From Micromonospora sp. WMMD980 (lineage in GTDB: Bacteria > Actinomycetota > Actinomycetes > Mycobacteriales > Micromonosporaceae), in NCBI RefSeq assembly GCF_029626035.1, contig NZ_JARUBE010000003.1:558001-622000 (forward strand): a DNA stretch of 64,000 nt, given 5' to 3'. Shown here in pieces: positions 8,318 to 15,840 of the stretch. The translations under genes were made by a program, and so were the position numbers. Every line of letters starts with the position of its first letter. Position 1 is the stretch's first letter. The notes under the pieces were generated by a model that did no database searches, was not told where the DNA came from, and saw only the letters and a program-made list of their open reading frames with translations.

Positions 8318-10126
8318 TCAGCGCTGGTAGATCTCCGCGATCTCCGTGGCGTACGTCTTGTGCACGACCTGTCGCTTGACCTTCAGCGACGGGGTCAGCT
8401 CGCCGGTCGCCTCGGTGAAGTCCTGCGGCAGGATCCGGAACACCTTGATCGCCTCGGCCTTGGAGACGGACAGGTTGGCCTGGTCGACCGCGGCCTGCAC
8501 CTCGGCCCGCAGCGCCTCGTCGTCGCGCAGCTCGGCGGCGGTGGTGGTCTCCGGGCGGCCCTGCCCGGCGAGCCACTTCGGCAGCGCCTCCTCGTCGAGG
8601 GTGACGAGCGCCGCGATGAACGGCTGGCGGTCGCCGACGACGACGCACTGGCTGACCAGCGGGTGCGCCCGGACCTGGTCCTCCAGCACCGCCGGGGCGA
8701 CGTTCTTGCCGCCGGCGGTCACGATGATCTCCTTCTTCCGGCCGGTGATGCTAAGGTAGCCGTCCTCGTCGAGCTGGCCCAGGTCGCCGGTGCGGAACCA
8801 GCCGTCGCTGGTGAGCGCCTCGGCGGTGGCCTCCTCGTTGTGCCAGTAGCCCTGGAAGACGATGTCCCCGGCGATCAGCACCTCGCCGTCGTCCTCGATC
8901 CGGACGGTGACGCCGGGAAGCGGACGGCCGACCGTGCCGATCCGGGTGCCGGTGGGCAGGTTCGCGGCGGCGGCCGGCGAGGTCTCGGTGAGGCCGTACC
9001 CCTCGCAGATGGTCACCCCGACGCCGCGGAAGAAGTGCCCCAGCCGGGCGCCGAGCGGCGCGCCGCCGGAGATGGCGTCGCGGCACCGGCCGCCCATCGC
9101 CGCACGCAGCTTGCCGTAGACCAGCTGGTCGAAGAGGGCGTGCTGGGCGCGCAGCGCCAGGCCCGGGCCGCCGGGGGTCTCCCGGGCCTCGCTCCAGGCG
9201 ATGGCGACCTTCTCCGCCCGGTCGAAGATCCTGCCCTTGCCGTCCGCCTCGGCCTTCTGCCGAGAGCCGTTGTAGACCTTCTCGAAGACCCGGGGTACGG
9301 AGAGCACGAACGTCGGCTTGAAGTCCTGCAGCTCGCCGACCAGGTTGCTGGTGTCCGCGCAGTGCGCCATGGTGGCCCGGGCCTGCACCACACCGACCTG
9401 GATGAGCCGGGCGAACGCGTGTGCCAGCGGGAGGAAGAGCAGCGTGGAGGCGCTCTCGCGGAACAGGTTCGGCAGCACCGGCACCGCGTTGGCGATGTCG
9501 GCGTAGATGTTGCGGTGGGTCAGCACGCAGCCCTTCGGCCGGCCGGTGGTGCCGCTGGTGTAGATGATTGTGGCGACGTCGTCGGCCGTGAGCATCGAGC
9601 GGCGCGCCTCGACCTCGGCCGGGTCCACCGACGTGCCGGCGGCGACCAGCTCGGCCACCGCGTCCAGCTCGATCTGCCAGACCTCGCGCAGCTCGGGCAG
9701 CCGGTCCCGGACGCCGGCGACAAGTGTCGCGTGGGCGGTGCTCTCCACCACCACGGCGACCGCGCCGGAGTCGCCGAGGATCCAGGCGGCCTGCTCGGCG
9801 CTGGAGGTCTCGTAGATCGGCACGGTGACCGCGCCGGCCGCCCAGATCGCGTAGTCGAACAGGGTCCACTCGTAGCGGGTGCGGCTCATCAGCGCGACCC
9901 GGTCGCCGGGGGAGACGCCGGCCGCGACCAGGCCCCGGGCCACCGCTACCACCTCGTCGCGGAACTGCCGGCAGGTCACCTCGACCCGGGACGCCGGCCC
10001 GGCGTCGCCGGGGATCCGGACGAACTGCACGGTGTCCGGGGCGACCTCGGCGTTGTCCCAGACCGGGTCGGTCAGGTTTGCCGCGTCGCCGACGGTGACG
10101 ATCGGCGGAACGGAGAACTCGCGCAC
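8318..10126 (-). CDS. fadD15: Long-chain fatty-acid-CoA ligase (AMP-binding)
   Basis: A 602-residue adenylate-forming enzyme that activates long-chain fatty acids to acyl-CoA through acyl-AMP. It carries the P-loop-like signature YTSGTTGRPKG near residue 190, the GYGLTETSP motif, TGDLG, and the C-terminal catalytic lysine region (LKVKRQVV). A GTG two codons upstream is also in frame, but it directly abuts the GAGGGA ribosome-binding site. The second GTG (MREFSVPP start) has the correct 6-nt spacing and was chosen. Its place next to the SRPBCC gene resembles FadD15 (Rv2187) near Rv2185c in M. tuberculosis, the reason for the symbol (from memory, not searched). Confidence 0.9.
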   Translation of the reverse strand: MREFSVPPIVTVGDAANLTDPVWDNAEVAPDTVQFVRIPGDAGPASRVEVTCRQFRDEVVAVARGLVAAGVSPGDRVALMSRTRYEWTLFDYAIWAAGAVTVPIYETSSAEQAAWILGDSGAVAVVVESTAHATLVAGVRDRLPELREVWQIELDAVAELVAAGTSVDPAEVEARRSMLTADDVATIIYTSGTTGRPKGCVLTHRNIYADIANAVPVLPNLFRESASTLLFLPLAHAFARLIQVGVVQARATMAHCADTSNLVGELQDFKPTFVLSVPRVFEKVYNGSRQKAEADGKGRIFDRAEKVAIAWSEARETPGGPGLALRAQHALFDQLVYGKLRAAMGGRCRDAISGGAPLGARLGHFFRGVGVTICEGYGLTETSPAAAANLPTGTRIGTVGRPLPGVTVRIEDDGEVLIAGDIVFQGYWHNEEATAEALTSDGWFRTGDLGQLDEDGYLSITGRKKEIIVTAGGKNVAPAVLEDQVRAHPLVSQCVVVGDRQPFIAALVTLDEEALPKWLAGQGRPETTTAAELRDDEALRAEVQAAVDQANLSVSKAEAIKVFRILPQDFTEATGELTPSLKVKRQVVHKTYATEIAEIYQR

Positions 10127-10223
10127 CTGCACTCCCTCGTGCTCGCACCGGCGGGGGCCGGCCTGGTCGGCTCAGTCGAAACCTACCCGCCCGCCTGGCC
10201 GGGCGGCCGGGTAGCCTCCCCCC

Positions 10224-10679
10224 ATGGCGGACTCATCCACCCAGTCGATCATCATCGGCGCGTCACCGGACCGGGTGGCGGCGGTCATCTGCGACTTCCC
10301 CCGCTACCCGGAGTGGACCGAGGCGGTGCGGCGGGCCGAGGTGGTCGAGGAGTACGAGGACGGCTACGCCAGCCAGGTCCGGTTCACGCTCGACGCGGGC
10401 GTGCTGGCCGACGAGTACGTGCTCGCCTACGAGTACGCCGAGGACATCTCCCGCATCGAGTGGCACCTGGTCGCGCCCTCGCGGATGCAGCGGTCCCAGC
10501 GCGGGTCGTACGACCTGGTGGGTAACCCGGACGGGACCACCACGGTGACCTACACGCTCGAGGTGGAGCTGTCGGTGGGGATGCTCGGCATGTTCCGCCG
10601 CAAGGCCGAGAAAATGATCATGGATGCGGCGTTGAAGCAGCTCAAGCGCCGGGTAGAAACACCCGGTGCGGCAGACTGA
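10224..10679 (+). CDS. SRPBCC-family lipid-binding-fold protein
   Basis: A 151-residue START/SRPBCC-fold (polyketide cyclase-like) protein with a hydrophobic pocket for a lipid or similar ligand; no reaction can be assigned. The N-terminal ADSSTQSIIIGASPDRV strand followed by FPRYPEWTEAV and a long C-terminal helix (RRKAEKMIMDAALKQLKRR) are typical. It matches the M. tuberculosis TB16.3 (Rv2185c) type in size and position. It is divergent from the acyl-CoA ligase gene across about 97 bp, so both may share a control region. Its link to lipid metabolism is inferred from that neighbour only. Confidence 0.85.
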   Translation: MADSSTQSIIIGASPDRVAAVICDFPRYPEWTEAVRRAEVVEEYEDGYASQVRFTLDAGVLADEYVLAYEYAEDISRIEWHLVAPSRMQRSQRGSYDLVGNPDGTTTVTYTLEVELSVGMLGMFRRKAEKMIMDAALKQLKRRVETPGAAD

Positions 10680-10721
10680 TCCCGATCGCCGTCCCGGTCG
10701 TCACGCTTGAGGAGCCGAACC

Positions 10722-11375
10722 ATGGGCACCACCGATCCGGGTTCGGCCCGGGAAGAGGCCGAGCGCCTCGTCGTCACGTTGCTGGCCACCGCGCGGCTCG
10801 CCGCCGCCTCGTCCCGGACGGGTGGGGGCCCGCTCGGTGGGATCCTCTCGGGTGTCCTCGGTCACAGCACGGGCGGCGCCGGCACCGGTTTCGCCACCGG
10901 CTCGCCGGAATGCTGCGTGTGTCCGCTCTGCCGCGGGATCGCGGCGTTGCGTGATCCGAGTCCGGAATTCGCCGAGCGGCTCGCCACCGGCGCCGGCGAC
11001 CTCGCAGCCGGTGTGGCCAGCATGTTGCGCGCGTTCGCGCCGCCCGCGCCCGGCGCACCGGCCGGGTCGGCCCGGTCGTCGGAGCCGACCGCGCCGGGAA
11101 GTCCGGCGGGTGCCACGTCGGCCGGCTCGTCGGACCACGTGTGGCGCGAGGCGACCCGCACCGGGCATGATTCTCAGCCGGTACCCGAGCAGGACGTGTG
11201 GTCCGCCGCCACCCGGGGGGAGGGCGCGGCCGATCCGGGTGCCTCGGAACCGCCCGTCGACGCCGCCGGGCCGGACGCGCCGGCGGCGAGCCGGCCGCCG
11301 GCCGGCAGTCCAGTGGTGCCCGCCTCGCGGGCGCCCGGCGAGGCGGGCGCGGACGCACCAGGCGACGGGGCCTGA
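10722..11375 (+). CDS. Conserved actinobacterial protein with a Cys motif, function unknown
   Basis: A 217-residue soluble protein. The first 80 residues are conserved-looking and end in a compact cysteine motif, ECCVCPLCRG (Cys64, 65, 67 and 70), which could bind zinc or an iron-sulfur cluster. The helix after it (EFAERLATGAGDLAAGVASML) is amphipathic. From about residue 110 to the end the protein is low-complexity, rich in Ala, Pro, Gly and Ser, and probably disordered. The ATG follows a TTGAGGAG ribosome-binding site. It sits 42 nt after the SRPBCC gene and just upstream of the glucokinase gene in the same direction, so the three probably share a transcript. I do not recognise a function. 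Confidence 0.75.
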   Translation: MGTTDPGSAREEAERLVVTLLATARLAAASSRTGGGPLGGILSGVLGHSTGGAGTGFATGSPECCVCPLCRGIAALRDPSPEFAERLATGAGDLAAGVASMLRAFAPPAPGAPAGSARSSEPTAPGSPAGATSAGSSDHVWREATRTGHDSQPVPEQDVWSAATRGEGAADPGASEPPVDAAGPDAPAASRPPAGSPVVPASRAPGEAGADAPGDGA

Positions 11376-11448
11376 CCACCGGACATCCCGGGATCGCACG
11401 GCCGGTTCGGCCGGTGCCGGGGGAGCACAGCAGAGGGGAGTGGCAGCG

Positions 11449-12396
11449 GTGACGCTGACCATCGGAGTCGACGTCGGTGGCACGAAGGTGGCCGGCGGTG
11501 TCGTGGACGACACCGGCGCGGTACTCGTGCAGACGCGCCGAGACACCCCCGCCGACGACGTGGCCAAGACCCGCGACGTCATCATCGAGGTGGTCACCGA
11601 GCTGTCCACCGGGCGTACCGTCGAGGCCGTCGGCATCGGCGCGGCCGGCTGGATCGACGCCTCCCGCTCCACCGTGCTCTTCGCCCCCAACCTGGCCTGG
11701 CGGGACGAGCCGTTGCGCGAGTACGTGAGCAACGCCACCGGTCTGCCGGTGATCGTGGAGAACGACGGGAACGTGGCCGCCTGGGCGGAGTTCCGTTACG
11801 GCGCGGCCCGCGACGCCGACGACTCGATGGTCATGTTCACCATCGGCACCGGCGTCGGCGGCGGCATCGTGCTCGGCGGCGAACTGGTCCGCGGCGCCAA
11901 CGGCATCGCCGCCGAGCTGGGGCACATGCTCACCGTGCCGGACGGCCACCAATGCGGTTGCGGACGGCTCGGCTGCATCGAGCAGTACGCCAGTGGCAGC
12001 GCGCTGGTCCGCTTCGCCCGCGCCGCCGCCCGCCAGGAACCGCACCGGGCCACCGCCCTGCTGGAGTTGGCCGACGGCGAGGCCGAGGCGATCACCGGTC
12101 CGATGGTGACCGCCGCGGCCAAGGGCGGCGACCCGGTCTCCACCGAGGCGTTCGCCCAGGTCGGCCGCTGGCTGGGCACCAGCCTCGCCGACATGGCGCA
12201 GATCCTCGACCCGCAGGTGCTGGTGGTCGGCGGCGGCGTGATCGACGCCGGCGACCTGCTGCTCGGCCCGACCCGGCGGTCGTTCACCGACGCGCTGGCC
12301 CAGCGCAGCCGCCTGCCCGTCGCCGAGGTGCGCCCGGCCGAGCTGGGCAACACCGCCGGCGTGATCGGCGCCGCCGACCTGGCCCGGCGGATCTGA
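11449..12396 (+). CDS. ROK-family glucokinase
   Basis: A 315-residue sugar kinase of the ROK family, most likely glucokinase, phosphorylating glucose in the cytoplasm with ATP (a polyphosphate preference cannot be excluded). It has the phosphate-binding GVDVGGTK motif (residues 6-13), catalytic Asp106 in VENDGNVA, the ATP-site TIGTGVGGGI, and the ROK zinc motif CGCGRLGCIEQY near 169-180. GTG is preferred at 9 nt from the GAGGGGAG ribosome-binding site; another in-frame GTG lies three codons earlier. Single-subunit ROK kinases of this length are the main glucose kinase in actinomycetes and often mediate glucose repression (family knowledge). The next gene starts 1 nt beyond the stop. Confidence 0.92.
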   Translation: MTLTIGVDVGGTKVAGGVVDDTGAVLVQTRRDTPADDVAKTRDVIIEVVTELSTGRTVEAVGIGAAGWIDASRSTVLFAPNLAWRDEPLREYVSNATGLPVIVENDGNVAAWAEFRYGAARDADDSMVMFTIGTGVGGGIVLGGELVRGANGIAAELGHMLTVPDGHQCGCGRLGCIEQYASGSALVRFARAAARQEPHRATALLELADGEAEAITGPMVTAAAKGGDPVSTEAFAQVGRWLGTSLADMAQILDPQVLVVGGGVIDAGDLLLGPTRRSFTDALAQRSRLPVAEVRPAELGNTAGVIGAADLARRI

Positions 12397-12397
12397 C

Positions 12398-13099
12398 GTG
12401 CCGGGCCCGGGGGTGCCGCTGCGGGTGCTGTCGTACAACGTCCACTCGCAGCGCGACGACACGGCCGCGCTGGCCGAGGTGGTCCGGGAGGCCGCGCCGG
12501 ACGTGGTGATCGTGCAGGAGGGGCCGCGCCGGTTCCGGTGGCGGCAGAAGTGCGCCACGCTCGCCGACTCGTTCGGCCTGGTGATCGCCGCCGGCGGCCT
12601 GCCGTCGCTGGGCAACCTGTTGCTGACCAGCCTGCGGGTGCGGGTCACCGACACCCGGTGCGCGCGCTACCCGCTCACCCCGGGGCGGCACCTGCGTGGC
12701 GCCGCCTACGCGCGCTGCCGGGTGGGCGGCGTCGACTTCCTGCTCGCCGGTTCGCACCTGTCCACGGACCCGGCGGAGCGGCCGGCCCAGGCGGCGGCGT
12801 TCAAGCGGGAGTTGGCCGCGTCCGCGCTGCCGGTGGTGGCCGGCGCGGACCTCAACGAGGGGCCGGACGGGCCGGCCTGGCGGACCGTGGCCGAGGGGCT
12901 GACCGACACGGCGGTCGCCGCCGACCGGGCCGACCGGCACACGTTCTCCTGCGCCGACCCGCGACGGCGCATCGACGCGCTCTTCGTCGACCCGCGGATC
13001 ACCGTGGTCGACTACGACGTGGTCGACACGCCGCGGACCCGCCGGGCCAGCGACCACTTCCCGATCCTGGTCGACCTGCTGCTGCCGGCCGCCGGCTGA
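12398..13099 (+). CDS. Endonuclease/exonuclease/phosphatase-family hydrolase
   Basis: A 233-residue metal-dependent phosphoesterase of the EEP fold. Motifs appear in the expected order: LRVLSYNVHS at the N-terminus with the metal-site Asn, VIVQEG with the metal Glu, GSHLST, AGADLNEGPDG with the catalytic Asp/Asn, and the terminal SDHFPI with the catalytic Asp-His pair. The substrate could be nucleic acid, a phospholipid head group or a small phosphate ester; nothing here decides. No signal peptide was found, so it should be cytoplasmic. GTG lies 1 nt past the glucokinase stop, indicating an operon. A gap of about 500 bp follows. Confidence 0.88.
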   Translation: MPGPGVPLRVLSYNVHSQRDDTAALAEVVREAAPDVVIVQEGPRRFRWRQKCATLADSFGLVIAAGGLPSLGNLLLTSLRVRVTDTRCARYPLTPGRHLRGAAYARCRVGGVDFLLAGSHLSTDPAERPAQAAAFKRELAASALPVVAGADLNEGPDGPAWRTVAEGLTDTAVAADRADRHTFSCADPRRRIDALFVDPRITVVDYDVVDTPRTRRASDHFPILVDLLLPAAG

Positions 13100-13595
13100 C
13101 CGCACCCCCGGCCACCACGGCTCGCGCCGGCCGGACGGGCGGCGGCGCCGGCCGTCCCCGACGACGCGGCACGGGCGTGCGGCGCCGGCGAGCGTCGCGG
13201 GCGGCGCGGGCCACATGCGTGCGAGGCCGGAGGCGACGTCGAACGCCGTTACCCAGCGTGATTAATCGTCGGGCGGAAGGTGCCGCCCGGCGGCGCCTTT
13301 GCTCTGCAGCCATTTGCGCAGCAGCCACCCTTCGTGATTACTGCGGCGATGCGCGAACCGCCGGTCCGCACGGGATTGCCCAGCTCGCGGCCGTGCTGCG
13401 TCGATGGGTGCAGAGCAAAGGCGCGCACGAGGCACGCCCACCGCGCGGCCTCGCCCTCACGCTGGGTGAAACATCAGCGGTGACCGGGCGTCACGCCGCA
13501 GGCGAAGGCCGGTCGGGATGGCTGGACAACGGCGGGCATTCTCGGCAGGATTTCGCACCGACCGGCACGCGTGCCGCACAAAAGGAGACTTCCCG
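13100..13595. other. Intergenic region without a recognised gene
   Basis: About 496 bp between two rightward genes. It contains a GC-rich part with short self-complementary stretches, then a widely spaced pair of inverted sequences (annotated separately), and finally the strong AAAGGAGA ribosome-binding site of the flavin monooxygenase. No frame in it shows convincing codon bias together with a ribosome-binding site. Confidence 0.6.
13293..13424. repeat. Widely spaced inverted repeat (GCGCCTTTGCTCTGCA)
   Basis: GCGCCTTTGCTCTGCA at the left is matched exactly by its reverse complement at 13409-13424, with about 100 bp between. Similarity continues inward past the exact arms (CCAT, then CGCAGCA, in both half-sites), so each half is a sequence of about 30 nt in opposite orientation. 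This could be a two-site operator or a mobile-repeat remnant upstream of the monooxygenase gene. Confidence 0.65.
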
Positions 13596-15002
13596 GTGCC
13601 CTCCTCCACCGATCTCGGCCGCCCCGATCCGGACGCCACGGCCGCCCCCAGCCGGGACGACCGGCCGGTCTCCGACCGGGGCGACACGGTCTGCGTCATC
13701 GGCGCCGGCGCCAGCGGGCTGACCGCGGTGAAGAACCTGCGCGAGGCCGGCTTCGGCGTCGACTGCTACGAGCGGGAGACCGGCGTCGGCGGGGCGTGGA
13801 ACTGGCGGCACGACCGCAGCCCGGTGTACGCCAGCACCCACCTCATCTCGTCCCGGCCGTTCACCCAGTTCCCGGACTTCCCGATGCCCGACGACTGGTC
13901 GGACTACCCGCACCACAGCCAGTTGCTCTCCTACTTCGAGCGCTACGCCGACCACTTCGACCTGCGCCAGCACGTCTGGTTCGGCACCGAGGTGGTCCGG
14001 GTCGAGCCGGTCGAGGGCGACCGGTGGGACGTGACCACCCGCAGCACCGGCGGCTACGGCCCGGAACGCACCTCCCGGTACGCGGCCGTGGTGCTGGCCA
14101 ACGGCCACAACTGGTCGCCGAAGCTGCCCCGGTACGAGGGACTGGCGGAGTTCCGCGGCGAGGTGATGCACGCCTCGTCCTACAAGGACCCGGCCCAGTT
14201 GCGTGGCAAGCGGGTGCTGGTGGTCGGCGCCGGCAACACCGGCTGCGACATCGCGGTGGAGGCGGCCCAGCAGGCGTCGCACTGCTGGCACTCCACCCGG
14301 CGCGGCTACTGGTACGCCCCGAAGTACGTCCTCGGCCGCCCGGCGGACCAGGTCAACGACACGCTGCTGGCGCTGCGGGTGCCGCTGCGGATGCGGCAGT
14401 GGCTCTACCACTGGACGCTGCGGCTGACCGTCGGCGACCTGACCCGGTTCGGCCTGCCCAAGCCCGACCACCGGGTCTACGAGACGCACCCGATCGCCAA
14501 CAGCCAGCTCGTCTACTACGTCGGGCACGGCGAGATCACCCCGGTACCGGACGTCGCCCGGTTCCACGACCGCGCCGTCGAGCTGACCGACGGCCGTCGG
14601 ATCGACCCGGAACTGGTCGTCTTCGCCACCGGATACCTGCCGCGCTTCGAGTTCATGCAGGGCCGGGTGCTCGGCGACGAGGACGGCTCCGGCAAGCCCC
14701 GGCTGTGGCTTAACGCGTTCAGCGCCGGTCGTCCCACGCTTGCGGTGGTCGGCCTGGTCCAGCCGGACTCCGGCATCTTCACCATCTCGCACTGGCAGAG
14801 CGTGCTCTTCACCCGGCTCCTCACGCTGCGCGCCACCGGGCCGGAGCGGGTGGCCGCGTTCGACCGCCGGGTCCGCGCCGGCCTCGGCGAGCGGTACTCG
14901 GCCAAGGTCAAGGACAGCACCCGGCACTGGTTCGAGGTCGGGCACGCCGACTACCTGCGCGCGCTGGAGAAGGCGCTGCACGAGCTGGAGGGATCCAAAT
15001 GA
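13596..15002 (+). CDS. Flavin-containing monooxygenase
   Basis: A 468-residue class B flavin monooxygenase expected to use FAD and NADPH to oxygenate a heteroatom or ketone. It has the FAD Rossmann motif VIGAGASG, the GGAWNWRHDR region, the family fingerprint FRGEVMHASSYKD (the F-x-G-x-x-x-H-x-x-x-Y form seen in FMOs rather than the Baeyer-Villiger W form), the NADPH Rossmann motif VVGAGNTGCD, and ATGY near the end. GTG is 5 nt beyond an AAAGGAGA site and was preferred over an upstream ATG that adds an unconserved extension. The stop overlaps the next ATG by 4 nt, so the alpha/beta hydrolase-fold protein is made in step with it. Confidence 0.9.
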   Translation: MPSSTDLGRPDPDATAAPSRDDRPVSDRGDTVCVIGAGASGLTAVKNLREAGFGVDCYERETGVGGAWNWRHDRSPVYASTHLISSRPFTQFPDFPMPDDWSDYPHHSQLLSYFERYADHFDLRQHVWFGTEVVRVEPVEGDRWDVTTRSTGGYGPERTSRYAAVVLANGHNWSPKLPRYEGLAEFRGEVMHASSYKDPAQLRGKRVLVVGAGNTGCDIAVEAAQQASHCWHSTRRGYWYAPKYVLGRPADQVNDTLLALRVPLRMRQWLYHWTLRLTVGDLTRFGLPKPDHRVYETHPIANSQLVYYVGHGEITPVPDVARFHDRAVELTDGRRIDPELVVFATGYLPRFEFMQGRVLGDEDGSGKPRLWLNAFSAGRPTLAVVGLVQPDSGIFTISHWQSVLFTRLLTLRATGPERVAAFDRRVRAGLGERYSAKVKDSTRHWFEVGHADYLRALEKALHELEGSK

Positions 15003-15826
15003 GCACCACCGGGCGGGTGCGGGTGGTCCGGGGCTGGGAGTGGGCCCGGCCGGAGCGGCCGGTGCGCCGCGAGGTGCTGGCCGCGGTGCCCGAGCAGGAG
15101 GAGGCCAAGCCGCCGCTGCTGTTCGTGCCCGGCTTCGGGCACGGCGCGTGGGCGTTCGCCGAGCACTGGCTGGGCCACGCCGCCGGTCGCGGTTTCCCGG
15201 CGTACGCGGTGAGCCTGCGCGGGCACGGCGGCAGCGAGCCGGCGCCGGAGGCGACGCTGCGGGCGTACACCCATGACGTGGTGCAGGTGGCGGCGAGCCT
15301 GCCGCGGCAGGCGGTGCTGGTGGGGCACGGCGCCGGCGCCCGGGTGGTGGCGCACGCGCTGTCCCGCTACCCGGCGCGGGCCGCGGTGCTGGTGGCGCCG
15401 GTGCTCGGCGGCTGGGCGACGTTCGGCACGGCGTTGCGTCGCAATCCGGCCGGCACGCTGCCGGCGGTCTTCGGCGCCGGGCTGCGGCTCAACCGGCGGC
15501 AACTGTTCAGCCGGGAGCTACCCGAGGCGGACGCCCGCCGGCACGTGGCCCGGCTGGGCCGGGCCGGGCGTCGCGCGCAGTGGCAACTGCTCACCGGCCG
15601 GCGGCCGGAGCCGGCGGTGGGCCGGCCCCCGATGCTGGTGCTGGGCAGCCCGGACGACCGCGTCCTGTCGGCGACCGCGCTGACCCGGGCGGCCCGCCGG
15701 TACGCCTCGGCCCCGCTGCTCTTCCCCGGAATGGGCCACGACCTGATGCTCGACGCCCGCTGGCGGGAGCCGATCGACGCGATCCTGGACTGGCTGGACA
15801 AGGACCCGGCGCCCACCTCGGGGTGA
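14999..15826 (+). CDS. Alpha/beta-hydrolase-fold protein lacking the nucleophile Ser
   Basis: A 275-residue protein with a clear alpha/beta-hydrolase fold: FVPGFGHGAW oxyanion region, SLRGHGGSEP, a nucleophile elbow, an acid-site Asp in LGSPDDRVL and a catalytic-type His in FPGMGHDLM. At the elbow the usual G-x-S-x-G reads G-H-G-A-G, so the nucleophile position is Gly. Either it is a pseudoenzyme (a scaffold or partner) or it uses a different chemistry, as cofactor-free dioxygenases and some lyases of this fold do. Coupling to the monooxygenase by an ATGA overlap implies a shared substrate pathway. No signal peptide or membrane helix is visible. Confidence 0.87.
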   Translation: MSTTGRVRVVRGWEWARPERPVRREVLAAVPEQEEAKPPLLFVPGFGHGAWAFAEHWLGHAAGRGFPAYAVSLRGHGGSEPAPEATLRAYTHDVVQVAASLPRQAVLVGHGAGARVVAHALSRYPARAAVLVAPVLGGWATFGTALRRNPAGTLPAVFGAGLRLNRRQLFSRELPEADARRHVARLGRAGRRAQWQLLTGRRPEPAVGRPPMLVLGSPDDRVLSATALTRAARRYASAPLLFPGMGHDLMLDARWREPIDAILDWLDKDPAPTSG

Positions 15827-15840
15827 GCGCCGGGGCCGGC

